From Emergencia sp. (GTDB lineage: Bacteria; Bacillota; Clostridia; Peptostreptococcales; Anaerovoracaceae): a stretch of 39,862 nt of DNA. Both the position numbers and the translations under genes were made by a program. Below the pieces are notes generated by a model. It saw only the letters and a list, made by a program, of their open reading frames with translations. It made no database searches and was not told the origin of the DNA. Of this stretch, positions 16,003 to 25,301 are shown in pieces. The DNA is taken from NCBI GenBank assembly GCA_022767345.1, contig JALEOD010000063.1, positions 1-39,862 of the forward strand, in the 5' to 3' direction. The first letter of the stretch is position 1. Each line of letters begins with the position of its first letter.

Positions 16003-17604
16003 TTATTTTACAAACCTTTTCAAAATTTTAATCAGTTTGGTCCCGCCCGGCATGGTTTCAACCTCCGCAAGGGTAATTGCCTTGAACATGAAAATTAAAA
16101 TGACATAGACAATCACGCCAACCATAATCGCAAAGAGTGTCGCGATACTGTTGCCGAGAAAGCCTGCCGCCAGCTTATGGGCCGCGAAAGCGCACACGCC
16201 CATCAGCATAGCCGCAAGGCATGGACGCACATAGGTTAACTCATAATTAAACTTTACCCCTGTGTACTGTTTCACCGACCGGTTGTTTAAAAGCAGCGCG
16301 ACCACATAGGCAAACATAGTGCCCACAGCGGCCCCCTTAATATTGATGTCGTGAATACCTACCAGAATAAAAGTCAGAATGACTTTTCCCACACAACCAA
16401 TGGCCAGGTGAATGACCGGCAGCATCTGTTTGCCGATAGACTGCAGCACGCCGACAGAAGTCTGGGTGATTGCCAGAAAGATGACACTGATTGCCATAAT
16501 CATCAGAGTCGGAACAGCAGCGATAGCGCTGGCCTTCTGGTCTGCATAGAGCAGAATCATAATCGGTTCCGCCAGTGAAAAAATACCGAAGGCACACGGA
16601 AAGGCCATAATCATCGTGGTCCGGTATCCCAGCTGAATGTTTTCCTGTACGCCCTGCTTATTGCGCACCTTAAAGGCCGCTGCAATAGCCGGAACGAGAC
16701 TGACCGCCACCGCCTGGGTAAATACCTGTGGAAACGCAATCAGTGAGTTGCAGAAGCCGCTGAGCAGCCCGTAGAGTGTCTTTGCTTCCTCATAGGACCA
16801 GCCTGTAGCCTGTAGCCTTGTCATAATAATACCTGTATCAATCAATGTCATAATCGGCATAATTTCACTGCCGATGATAATCGGAATCGCAATGCCGACG
16901 ATTTTCCGCAAAATAACGCTGGTCTCTTCGACCTGCTTGTTGTTCAAATCGATTTTTCGATGAATCACTCTGCGGTTCAGCATATAGATGACGACGATGA
17001 TTCCAAGACCGGCAATTGAGCCTGCTGATGCGCCAAAGGACGCCCCTGCTGCGGCTTCTTTCAGACCTGTATCCAAAAGCTTATAAGCAAGAATCAGTCC
17101 CACAATGACGCGAATCAGCTGCTCTGTAATTTCGGATATGGCCGTAGGGTTCATATTCTGCCGCCCCTGAAAATATCCTCGGAAGGCTGAAAACATCGGT
17201 ACAAAGAGCAGCGCCGGCGAAATGGCTTTTACCGCAAGTGCCGCGTCGGGATTTCCCAGCGCTTTGGTAATCGCTTCGCCGCCGAAAAAGCATGCCGCAA
17301 AAGAGACAATTCCAATTCCAAACAGAAGTGATGTGGCAACTTTAAATACTTTATGGGCATTTTTGTACTCGCCTACAGCGATTCGCTCCGATACCATACG
17401 TGAAATCGCTACCGGAATTCCCGCCGTAGACAGGACTAAAAGCGCGCCGTAAATGGTGTACGCAAATCCGTAGTAAGACATACCATCAGCGCCAATCCAG
17501 TTAGTCAGAGGAATTCTGAATACTGCGCCGAGCAGTTTAATAACTACACCTGCAATACCAAGTACTGCCGCACCTTTGATAAACTTATTTCCCTTATTTG
17601 ACAT
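16003..17604 (-). CDS. MOP-superfamily polysaccharide flippase (SpoVB/YabM-like)
   Basis: The 533-residue membrane protein has about 14 hydrophobic helices and the SpoVB/MurJ-type start 'FIKGAAVLGIAGVVIKLLGAVFRIPLTNWIGADGM'. This family flips lipid-linked oligosaccharides such as lipid II across the membrane, and SpoVB acts in spore cortex formation. Position next to mazG and rqcP, and near spoVT, matches Bacillus yabM, a SpoVB paralogue. I cannot separate SpoVB from YabM by sequence alone. It starts 15 bp after the amidohydrolase gene, indicating one transcript. Confidence 0.88.
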   Translation of the reverse strand: MSNKGNKFIKGAAVLGIAGVVIKLLGAVFRIPLTNWIGADGMSYYGFAYTIYGALLVLSTAGIPVAISRMVSERIAVGEYKNAHKVFKVATSLLFGIGIVSFAACFFGGEAITKALGNPDAALAVKAISPALLFVPMFSAFRGYFQGRQNMNPTAISEITEQLIRVIVGLILAYKLLDTGLKEAAAGASFGASAGSIAGLGIIVVIYMLNRRVIHRKIDLNNKQVEETSVILRKIVGIAIPIIIGSEIMPIMTLIDTGIIMTRLQATGWSYEEAKTLYGLLSGFCNSLIAFPQVFTQAVAVSLVPAIAAAFKVRNKQGVQENIQLGYRTTMIMAFPCAFGIFSLAEPIMILLYADQKASAIAAVPTLMIMAISVIFLAITQTSVGVLQSIGKQMLPVIHLAIGCVGKVILTFILVGIHDINIKGAAVGTMFAYVVALLLNNRSVKQYTGVKFNYELTYVRPCLAAMLMGVCAFAAHKLAAGFLGNSIATLFAIMVGVIVYVILIFMFKAITLAEVETMPGGTKLIKILKRFVK

Positions 17605-17619
17605 AATCTCTTCGCTTTC

Positions 17620-18909
17620 TTATAGTTGTTTTAAAATCGCCGCAGTGGCAGCTTCGGTTTCAAAGATTGTCTTTTCGATGTCGATGGTGGTGTATTCCCC
17701 GTCTTTATACAACACCTTTCCATCTGCCATGGTCATGACAATATCACCGTCACTGGCTGAATATACGATATTATTTAACATGTTATGCACCGGATGCATA
17801 TTGGCAGTATCTGTGCGCAGCACCAGCAAATCCGCTTTATTGCCTTCTTTAATCGCCCCGCAGTCACACCTGCCCTGTGCCAGCGCACCGTTTATGGTCG
17901 CTGCCTCAAGGGCCTGCTGCGGCGTTACCACAGTCGGATTTTCCTCCCTGACTTTCGCTAAAATCGCGAAAGTTTTCATTTCTTCAAAGAAATTCAGGTT
18001 GTTGTTGCTGGCCACACTGTCGGTGCCCAGTGCCACAGGAATTTCCCGCTTCAGCATTTCTGTCACATTGCAGATACCGCTGGCAAGTTTTAAATTGCTG
18101 ACCGGATTGGACGCAACGGTCACGCCCTTCTCCTTCAGAATATCAAAGTCCTCGCCTTCGCACCATACGCAGTGCGCGGCGATTGTCGGCACGTCAAAGA
18201 TGCCTAAGTGATTGAAATACTGTGCCGGACTCATACCGCCGCGGCGTTCTTTGCACTGCTCATGTTCTGATTTTGTCTCTGACAGATGCACATGCATCCG
18301 CACCCCTGTTTCCTTTGCCAAATCAGCCACTGCTTTTACCGTTTCTTCGTTGCTGGTATACTCCGCATGAATGCTTGCATCTATGATAATTCTTCCGTTT
18401 TCCGCGCCGTTAAACTGGCTGATTGCATCTCTGGCTTCTGCCATAGACGGGAGCTTTGCAATATCCATACCCATAGGATTTGCCACTGCCCGGGAAATAT
18501 TCGCCTTTGCGCCGCTGTCTGCCACAGCTTTCGCCATGTCCGGAATAAAATAGTACATATCCGAAGAAGATACAATTCCGTAGCGCAGAGATTCCGCCAT
18601 GCAAAGGAGCGTACCCCAATACACCGCACCGCTGTTCAGTCTGTCCTCAAAAGGAAAAATCCTCGTATTGAGCCAATCCATCAGCGCCAGATTTTCCCCG
18701 TAGCCTCTCATCAGCGCCATAGGCGAATGGGCATGGGCATTATAAAAACCGGGCATCAGCAGCCGGTTCTTTCCGCTGTAAATCTCTCCGAAATCTTCTT
18801 TCGGTTCATCTTTACCTACATAAACAATTTGGTCATTTTTTGTACCGACATACATATCGTGTTCAATCTCAAAATTCTGATTCAAGATTGTAATTTCTTT
18901 AAAAAGCAT
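17620..18909 (-). CDS. mtaD: Amidohydrolase, probable 5-methylthioadenosine/S-adenosylhomocysteine deaminase
   Basis: The 429-residue metal-dependent hydrolase has a TIM barrel of the ATZ/TRZ group. Metal and catalytic residues are visible: NAHAHSPM (His59, His61), 'HVHLSETKSEHEQC', AAHCVWCEGED and GTDSVASNNNLNFFEEM. These match the MtaD family, which deaminates S-adenosylhomocysteine or methylthioadenosine to the inosine form in methionine salvage. Related guanine or chlorohydrolase activities cannot be excluded. It heads an operon with the flippase and mazG; start ATG at 18909 follows GGAGG. Confidence 0.85.
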   Translation of the reverse strand: MLFKEITILNQNFEIEHDMYVGTKNDQIVYVGKDEPKEDFGEIYSGKNRLLMPGFYNAHAHSPMALMRGYGENLALMDWLNTRIFPFEDRLNSGAVYWGTLLCMAESLRYGIVSSSDMYYFIPDMAKAVADSGAKANISRAVANPMGMDIAKLPSMAEARDAISQFNGAENGRIIIDASIHAEYTSNEETVKAVADLAKETGVRMHVHLSETKSEHEQCKERRGGMSPAQYFNHLGIFDVPTIAAHCVWCEGEDFDILKEKGVTVASNPVSNLKLASGICNVTEMLKREIPVALGTDSVASNNNLNFFEEMKTFAILAKVREENPTVVTPQQALEAATINGALAQGRCDCGAIKEGNKADLLVLRTDTANMHPVHNMLNNIVYSASDGDIVMTMADGKVLYKDGEYTTIDIEKTIFETEAATAAILKQL

Positions 18910-18937
18910 ATTCTTTCCTCCATCAGGTTATACCGGT

Positions 18938-18966
18938 ATTGTAACATGATTCCCTTTTTATGCCAA
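18938..18966 (-). promoter_or_regulatory. Promoter of the amidohydrolase-flippase-mazG operon
   Basis: -35 TTGGCA (18961-18966), 17-bp spacer and -10 TACAAT (18938-18943) on the minus strand, about 30 bp before the start codon. Confidence 0.6.
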
Positions 18967-19074
18967 TGGTTTTCAAAGGATAAATTATGAAGATTTTATA
19001 AATTCTCCGGTATATTTTTCATAGCAAAGCAAAGACTAGAGATACAATATTTGTAATAAAGGAGATTAAGTTAC

Positions 19075-19566
19075 ATGAAAGCAACTGGAATTGTAAGACG
19101 AATCGATGATCTGGGAAGAGTCGTTGTCCCCAAAGAAATCAGAAGAATACTCAGAATCAGAGAAGGAGATCCTTTAGAAATATATACCGGTGAAAACGGT
19201 GAAATTATTCTAAAGAAATATTCCCCCATCGGCGATATGAGCCAGATTGCAGCGGAATTTGCTGAAACAGCTTCCTCTATTTTAGGAGGGACTGTAGCAG
19301 TCTCCGACACAGACAGTTTTGTGGCTGCAGCAGGTAAACAGAAGCGTCAGTTCGCAAACGACAAAATCGACGCGCAACTGGATCACATCATTCAGGCCAA
19401 GGACAAATTCCAAAGCGGCCGCAAGCTGATCGTCCCTATCATCTCTCAGGGTGATGCCATCGGCTCCATTACCGTCCTTGCACCTGAGGATAAAGAACTG
19501 GGCGAAGCAGAGCTCAAAGCTGCCGAAATCGGCGCTGAATTCATCGCAAAGAGATTATATGATTAA
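19075..19566 (+). CDS. spoVT: Stage V sporulation regulator SpoVT
   Basis: The 163-residue regulator has an N-terminal AbrB-type swapped-hairpin DNA-binding domain (residues 1-50: 'GIVRRIDDLGRVVVPKEIRR', 'GDPLEIYTGENGEIILKKY') and a C-terminal GAF-like domain (about 55-163). It is slightly shorter than Bacillus SpoVT (about 178 residues). SpoVT tunes forespore gene expression under sigma G. Its presence beside mfd and the spoVB-like gene preserves the Bacillus order, but here it is inverted relative to mfd. The ribosome site is AAAGGAGA. I could not assign a clear sigma-G promoter in 18967-19060. Confidence 0.95.
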   Translation: MKATGIVRRIDDLGRVVVPKEIRRILRIREGDPLEIYTGENGEIILKKYSPIGDMSQIAAEFAETASSILGGTVAVSDTDSFVAAAGKQKRQFANDKIDAQLDHIIQAKDKFQSGRKLIVPIISQGDAIGSITVLAPEDKELGEAELKAAEIGAEFIAKRLYD

Positions 19567-19570
19567 TCAG

Positions 19571-19601
19571 AAAGAGTGTGTAGAATGATTGCACACTCTT
19601 T
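19571..19601 (+). terminator. Intrinsic terminator of spoVT
   Basis: Stem AAAGAGTGTG/CACACTCTTT (19571-19580 with 19592-19601) and a T-rich tail, 4 bp past the spoVT stop. Confidence 0.85.
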
Positions 19602-19627
19602 TATCATTATTCCTCTTACCTCTCTAA

Positions 19628-19880
19628 TGCCAACTTCATTGATTTTTTCTCAAATTCTTGCGCCAGGCTCTGCCAATCTGCCAACTTCAATCATTTTCTC
19701 ATCAAATCTTGCACTTCATGACAACTATGATAATTTTTCACAGTGAAATTGCGCCTCCAATGCTGCTTCAGACGGATTCCGCGCAATATCCCGTCAGATT
19801 TCCTCAGATGTTGGCACTTTTCCAATGTGCGACGCCATATTTTCAAAAAAAGTGTCTGGAGTTGGCGCAAAACCTCTGCC
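19628..19880. repeat. Degenerate repeat region between spoVT and the MATE gene
   Basis: Two diverged copies of a segment starting TGCCAACTTCA (19628 and 19679) lie exactly 51 bp apart. Translated on the minus strand they give matching 17-residue units, ARFDEKMIEVGR and ARI(stop)EKINEVGI, interrupted by stops. Inverted copies of the TTGCGCCA and TGCCAAC motifs occur near 19655, 19810 and 19870. No ORF here has a ribosome site or recognisable product. This looks like a decayed coding repeat or a small interspersed element; the region 19602-19960 holds no gene that I can support. Confidence 0.5.
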
Positions 19881-19976
19881 TATCGATGGAGAATCACGAG
19901 GCAGCCAGGCTTGACAACTGCCGCTGCCTTTTGATAGACTAAAATCATCACAGGATTCAGAAGGAGTACTCACACC

Positions 19977-21254
19977 ATGCGCAAACATGCCGTTTTTTTC
20001 TATTATGTAATCCCGTCCGTGCTGGCTTTTGCACTGTCAGGCGTTTATGCCATCGTTGACGGTTTTTTTATTGGAAACAGCATTGGAGATGCAGGTCTTG
20101 CCGCCATCAACTTTGCATGGCCGGTTACAGCCCTTCTGCAGGCGCTGGGCACCGGTATCGGCATGGGAGGCGCGGTACAGTATTCCCTGCATCTTAGCGA
20201 GAACAACCCGAAGAGTTACTTTCACGTAACCACAGTGCTGCTTTTCCTTTCTTCTGTAGCTTCCATGGCGCTCTTTATTTTTGCTTCAAAACCCCTGCTG
20301 GTTCTTTTCGGTGCGGAGGGCGAAGTTTTAAAGATGGGCGAAGCTTATCTGAAAGTCATCGTTCTCGGAGCGGCCTTTCAAATCTTTGGTACCGGCTTTG
20401 TGCCTATGATTCGTAATCTGGGCGGCTCTCTCTTTGCTATGACCGCCATGATCTGCGGATTTTTAACCAATATATTTTTAGACTGGCTTTTTGTCTGGCA
20501 TTTGGAGTGGTCCCTTGCCGGCGCCGCTGCTGCCACCATGATCGGGCAGGGCGTCACCATGATACTGGCGCTTGTTTATCTTGTCAAAAACAAAATCGGC
20601 TTTGCCATACCCGCTTTGCAGATACTGAAAAAACAGGCTGCCGCCATCCTGCGTGTTGCTCTGTCTCCTTTCGGGCTGACCTTTTCGCCCAATATCATAC
20701 TGATTCTCATGAACAAATTTGCTATGATTTACGGCGGTGAAAAGGCGGTAGCATGCTACGCCGCCATCTCCTATATCACCATGATTATCCTGCTTTTGCT
20801 GCAGGGCGTCGGCGACGGCTGCCAGCCTCTGATCAGCCGCTATTTCGGCGAAAAAAAGCTGGACGAATTAAAAAGCACCAAACAAATGGCTTACGGAACC
20901 GCTGTGGTTCTTGCCGCCATCTGCATGGTACTTCTGTTTATGGTTCGTACAAATGCCGCTTCCCTGTTCGGCGCTTCTATTGAGGTTCGTACAGAGGTTG
21001 CCGTAACCCTCCCGTATTTTCTTGCCGGCTTTATCCCGCTGGCATTTGTCAAGGTTACCACTTCGGCATTTTACGCTACAGAACAGAATCGCTTCGCCTA
21101 TATTCTGGTCTACGCAGAACCAGTCTTTTTGCTGGTGCTGCTCCTGGTTCTGCCAAAGTTCTGGGATTTAACCGGCATCTGGATTGCCGCACTTTGCTCT
21201 CAGCTTCTAACTGCCGCAGCCGCAGCTTGTTGTATCAGAATCTCCAGGGCTTAA
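19977..21254 (+). CDS. MATE-family multidrug efflux transporter
   Basis: The 425-residue membrane protein has about 12 helices in two repeated bundles, with typical MATE segments 'SGVYAIVDGFFIGNSIGDAGLAAIN', 'ALGTGIGMGGAVQYS' and, in the second half, 'GVGDGCQPLISRYFGEKK'. MATE proteins export cationic drugs or metabolites by sodium or proton antiport. Start ATG follows AGAAGGAG. Its stop codon overlaps the stop of mfd on the other strand (shared TTAA at 21251-21254), leaving no space for a terminator. The substrate is unknown. It interrupts the otherwise conserved mfd-spoVT adjacency. Confidence 0.9.
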   Translation: MRKHAVFFYYVIPSVLAFALSGVYAIVDGFFIGNSIGDAGLAAINFAWPVTALLQALGTGIGMGGAVQYSLHLSENNPKSYFHVTTVLLFLSSVASMALFIFASKPLLVLFGAEGEVLKMGEAYLKVIVLGAAFQIFGTGFVPMIRNLGGSLFAMTAMICGFLTNIFLDWLFVWHLEWSLAGAAAATMIGQGVTMILALVYLVKNKIGFAIPALQILKKQAAAILRVALSPFGLTFSPNIILILMNKFAMIYGGEKAVACYAAISYITMIILLLLQGVGDGCQPLISRYFGEKKLDELKSTKQMAYGTAVVLAAICMVLLFMVRTNAASLFGASIEVRTEVAVTLPYFLAGFIPLAFVKVTTSAFYATEQNRFAYILVYAEPVFLLVLLLVLPKFWDLTGIWIAALCSQLLTAAAAACCIRISRA

Positions 21255-24200
21255 GCCTTCTGCTCTGCAGACTTCGCACTCTTTTGCTCCTGCAGAATCT
21301 GCAGAAGCTTAACCGTATCCTTCAGCTTCTCTGCCGGTTTTACGGTAAGTCTGATGTAAGGCGCAACACCGCCGTGAACGAAGGCTTTCATTCCAAAAGC
21401 CTGGCTGACATTCATCAGCGCATAGCCGTTCAGCGGATTTTTCTCGCCAAATGCTACAATCACCTTCCCCTGCTGCTCATAAATTCTCTCCACCGCTAAA
21501 TCTTCCGCCAGACTGCGGATTCTTGAAATGCGAACGAGATTCAAAGTCTCCCTCGGCACATCTCCAAAACGGTCCATCATCTCATCAATGATTTCGTCTT
21601 CGTCACTTTCATTTCGCACGGTGGCGATTTTTTTATACATCTGCAGTTTCAGGGTTTCATTTTCAATATACCAGGTCGGAATATTGGCAGTAACCGCAAG
21701 TTCAACAGAGATTTCTTCCTGTCTGTCGTTTACGATTTCACCCTGCAGCCCTCTTATCGCATCATCTACCAGCTTGCAGTAAAGCTCATAGCCGATGTTC
21801 ATCATATGTCCGCTCTGCTCGCTGCCGAGAAGATTTCCCGCGCCGCGAATTTCAAGATCCCGCATAGCAACTTTAAACCCGGCGCCGAACTCTGTAAATT
21901 CCTTGATGGCTTTCAGCCTCTTTTCTGCAACCTCCGTCAGCACTTTATCTTTCTGATACATCAAATAAGCGTATGCCATGCGGTTAGAACGTCCGACTCT
22001 GCCCCGCAGCTGATAAAGCTGTGACAGACCGTACTTATCGGCATCGATGATAATCATCGTGTTGGCGTTGGAAATGTCGATGCCTGATTCGATAATCGTT
22101 GTGGCTACCAGCACATTGTGTTCGCCGTTGATAAAACTGAGCATGACATCTTCCAAAGCGTGTTCATTCATCTGACCGTGTCCCACGCAGACCCGAGCCT
22201 CCGGCACCAGGTCCCTGATATGATCCGCCAGCTTGTTAATGCCGCGCACTCTGTTATATACCACAAAGACCTGACCGCCCCGGTCGAGCTCCCTTGTGAT
22301 AATTTCGCGAATCATGGAATCATCCTGCTCCATCACATAGGTCTGTACCGGATAACGCTCTTCCGGCGGCTCCTCTATCACACTCATATCCTTAATTCCC
22401 GTCAGGGACATATTCAGCGTTCTTGGAATCGGTGTCGCGGAAAGGGTCAGCACATCCACATTCTGTTTCATCTGCTTAATCTTTTCTTTATGGGCCACGC
22501 CAAAACGCTGCTCTTCGTCGATGACCAGAAGTCCCAGATCTTTAAACCTGACATCCTTTGACAGAAGCCTGTGGGTTCCGATGATAAGGTCAATCTGCCC
22601 TTTTTCCAGTTCATCGATAATCTGCGCCTGCTGTGCCTCACTTCGAAAACGTGACAGCATCTCCACCTTCAGCGGAAACTGCTCAAACCGCGACTTCAGC
22701 GTATAATAATGCTGATTTGCTAAAATTGTCGTAGGCACCAGAACTGCCGCCTGTTTTCCGTCGGCGATACACTTAAACAGGGCTCTCGCCGCAACCTCTG
22801 TCTTTCCAAAGCCCACATCTCCGCAAAGGAGTCTATCCATGGCCTGCGGCCGTTCCATATCCTCTTTAATCTCCTCAATGGAGCGAAGTTGGTCGTCGGT
22901 TTCCGTATAAGGAAAGGCCTCTTCAAACTCCTTCTGCCAGACCGTATCCTCGCAGAAGGCATGACCTTTCTGCATCTTTCTCTGGGCGTAAAGCTTTAAA
23001 AGCTCCTGCGCCATCTCCGCAATGGCAGCCTTCGCCTTTGCTTTGGTGGCTTTCCACTCGCCGCCGGAAAGTTTGTTGATTTTAGGTGAAGCACCGTCTC
23101 CGCCGATGTACTTCTGAATCATATCCATCTGCTCCACAGGCACATAGAGCATATCGTTTCCGGCGTACTTGATTTTCAGATAATCCTTCCGCTCACCCTG
23201 CACCGTCAGCTGCTCAAGGCCCAGAAATTTACCGATTCCGTGGTTTTCGTGCACCACAAAATCGCCGCTCTTCATATCGGCAAAGGATTTAATCTGCTCC
23301 GATTTGGTCTTTTTCTTTTTGCGCTTTTTTCTCTGCAGGTTCTGGCCGGAAAAGATATCATTTTCACTGATATAGCAGACCTTCTCCTCCGGAAAATCCA
23401 TGCCGGCGCTGAGTGTCCCCTCTTCAAAAATAATTTTCTCTTCAAGACCTACCCGCTGCGCAAATTCCCGCAGATTATCGATTCGTTCTTTGGAGGAGGC
23501 GACAATGATGATTCTGTACTGCTTTCTGGCGTAATTTAAAAGTTCTCCTTCCAGAATCTCCATTCTGCCGCCGAACTCCACCATCTGTCTGCTCTGCACA
23601 CTATGAACGGCAGAAAAGCGTTCCACGCCTTTAATCGCCTTAGCAAAAGGCGTCAGTACGTAAACACTTTCCTTTTGGTAAATCCGATAAAAGTCTTCCC
23701 TGCCAGAAAGCAGTTCCATGTCCTTCGGCACCACCTGCCCCCGCTCCAGAAGAACTTTAAAATCATCTTTAATTTCCGCGCTTCTCGCGTCGAGAAATTC
23801 GCAAATTCTGTCCGGATCATCTATGATGACTGTGCCGCCTTCCATATAATCCCAAAGGTACTCCGTCTGCTCATAGAAATAATGGAGATAGTTTTCGAGA
23901 AGCTGCAGATTGGACACATTTCTGATATATTCGCAGAGCTCATCTCTGCGCTTTTCAAGGCGTTCTGCCGCCTCTTCAAAGCCTTCGCCCTTTTTCAGAA
24001 GCCGCTTTGCCTGGGCCGTATACTCTTTATGCAAAAGGGCGGCTGCCTCCTCAAAAATTGCCCCATCGGTCAGCATATGCTCTGCCGGATAGATTTCCAC
24101 AAACTGCAGATTTTCTACGGAGCGCTGTGTCTCTATATCAAAACTGCGAATGGAATCCACTTCCGTATCAAAGAGTTCAATTCGATAAGGGAGTTCACCG

Positions 24201-24691
24201 TCCGGTGTAAAAATGTCGAGAATGCCACCTCTGATGGAGAACTGTCCTCTGGTGTCCACAATCTCCATACGCTCATAACCCAATTTCACAAAAGCAGCCT
24301 TTACCTGTTCTAAATTCAGGTCATCACCCAGCGAAATTTTCAGGGAGGATGACTCAAAGTTCCGGTGAGGCGTAATCTTTTTTACGGCAGCAGAAACAGG
24401 CGCTATGACAATGCAATTCTTCTTTGTCCTAAGCGCCTTTAAAATCTTGAGTCTTTCTATGAGCTGATCGTGGTTTCTGGCCTCATAGCGCAGAAAAACC
24501 TGATCTTCTGCCGGCAGCACCAGAATTTCCTTCTCCGAAAAAAAAGAAAGGTCTGATGCCAGCCTCCCTGCCCGGGCGCTGTTTGCTGTAACAATCAGAC
24601 TCTGTCCTTCTTCTTTCAGTATATGGGAAATAACCGGTGCACATCTGCTTTCAGAGATTCCTGAAATATTAATGATTCCCTTATTCTTCAT
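21251..24691 (-). CDS. mfd: Transcription-repair coupling factor Mfd
   Basis: The 1146-residue translocase removes stalled RNA polymerase and recruits UvrA. Domain order is complete: UvrB-like N-terminal region (1-330), CarD-like RNA-polymerase interaction domain (about 480-550, 'SGDFVVHENHGIGKFLGLEQL'), superfamily-2 helicase lobes with Walker A (CGDVGFGKTEVAARA), 'LVIDEEQRFGV' in place of DEAD, the 'LSATPIPRTLNMS' motif, the 'LRGRVGRS' motif VI, and the C-terminal TRCF domain. It overlaps the pth gene by 11 bp at its start, so the two are coupled. Confidence 0.97.
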   Translation of the reverse strand: MKNKGIINISGISESRCAPVISHILKEEGQSLIVTANSARAGRLASDLSFFSEKEILVLPAEDQVFLRYEARNHDQLIERLKILKALRTKKNCIVIAPVSAAVKKITPHRNFESSSLKISLGDDLNLEQVKAAFVKLGYERMEIVDTRGQFSIRGGILDIFTPDGELPYRIELFDTEVDSIRSFDIETQRSVENLQFVEIYPAEHMLTDGAIFEEAAALLHKEYTAQAKRLLKKGEGFEEAAERLEKRRDELCEYIRNVSNLQLLENYLHYFYEQTEYLWDYMEGGTVIIDDPDRICEFLDARSAEIKDDFKVLLERGQVVPKDMELLSGREDFYRIYQKESVYVLTPFAKAIKGVERFSAVHSVQSRQMVEFGGRMEILEGELLNYARKQYRIIIVASSKERIDNLREFAQRVGLEEKIIFEEGTLSAGMDFPEEKVCYISENDIFSGQNLQRKKRKKKKTKSEQIKSFADMKSGDFVVHENHGIGKFLGLEQLTVQGERKDYLKIKYAGNDMLYVPVEQMDMIQKYIGGDGASPKINKLSGGEWKATKAKAKAAIAEMAQELLKLYAQRKMQKGHAFCEDTVWQKEFEEAFPYTETDDQLRSIEEIKEDMERPQAMDRLLCGDVGFGKTEVAARALFKCIADGKQAAVLVPTTILANQHYYTLKSRFEQFPLKVEMLSRFRSEAQQAQIIDELEKGQIDLIIGTHRLLSKDVRFKDLGLLVIDEEQRFGVAHKEKIKQMKQNVDVLTLSATPIPRTLNMSLTGIKDMSVIEEPPEERYPVQTYVMEQDDSMIREIITRELDRGGQVFVVYNRVRGINKLADHIRDLVPEARVCVGHGQMNEHALEDVMLSFINGEHNVLVATTIIESGIDISNANTMIIIDADKYGLSQLYQLRGRVGRSNRMAYAYLMYQKDKVLTEVAEKRLKAIKEFTEFGAGFKVAMRDLEIRGAGNLLGSEQSGHMMNIGYELYCKLVDDAIRGLQGEIVNDRQEEISVELAVTANIPTWYIENETLKLQMYKKIATVRNESDEDEIIDEMMDRFGDVPRETLNLVRISRIRSLAEDLAVERIYEQQGKVIVAFGEKNPLNGYALMNVSQAFGMKAFVHGGVAPYIRLTVKPAEKLKDTVKLLQILQEQKSAKSAEQKA

Positions 24692-25274
24692 CTTTTTCCT
24701 TCTTCGGCTTTGCCTTTTTGGTATTAAACCGGTTCATTGCAATATCCACATCTGATTCTAACATGCACTCAATTGCACCGACTGCTTTAGTTACGGTTTC
24801 TTCCAATACCGGTACTTCTTCCTTAGAAAATCCACCGATTACAAAATCTACCAAATCACCTTTTTTCTGATTTCCGATTCCGATTCTGATTCTCGGAAAC
24901 CGGTCTGACTGCAGCTGGTAAACAACAGATTTCATTCCGTTATGGGTGCCTGCGCTTCCAAACTTTCGAATCCTCAGTGTCCCCAGTTCTATGTCGATAT
25001 CGTCATAAATAACGATGAGATTTTCAGGTTCCAGTTTGTAAAAGTGCATTACCTCGCGAATAGACTCTCCGCTGAGATTCATATAGGTCTGCGGCTTTAC
25101 CAAAAGAACCTTCTGGCCGGCGATTCTCCCCTCGCCGACCAGCGCCTTAAATTTCAGTTTATCTACTTTTATGTCATGTTTTTCCGCCAGCTGGTCTACG
25201 GTAATAAACCCCATATTGTGTCTGGTATTTTCGTATTTTTTTCCGGGATTCCCCAGTCCTGCTATCACATACAT
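24681..25274 (-). CDS. pth: Peptidyl-tRNA hydrolase
   Basis: The 197-residue enzyme releases tRNA from peptidyl-tRNAs that drop off ribosomes. Conserved motifs are 'GLGNPGKKYENTRHNMGF' (Asn and catalytic His near residues 10 and 20), 'KPQTYMNLSGESI', 'YDDIDIELGTLRIRKFGSAGTHNG' and 'RIRIGIG'. The C-terminal tail is lysine-rich. It lies between prs and mfd as in Bacillus and overlaps mfd by 11 bp. Confidence 0.97.
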   Translation of the reverse strand: MYVIAGLGNPGKKYENTRHNMGFITVDQLAEKHDIKVDKLKFKALVGEGRIAGQKVLLVKPQTYMNLSGESIREVMHFYKLEPENLIVIYDDIDIELGTLRIRKFGSAGTHNGMKSVVYQLQSDRFPRIRIGIGNQKKGDLVDFVIGGFSKEEVPVLEETVTKAVGAIECMLESDVDIAMNRFNTKKAKPKKEKDEE

Positions 25275-25301
25275 AACAAATTATATTCCTTTACATGAAA
25301 A

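Noticed and set aside
19658-19988. Open frames of 94 codons (plus) and 64 codons (minus) before the MATE gene
   Set aside because: No ribosome sites, no family resemblance, and they overlap the decayed repeat region.
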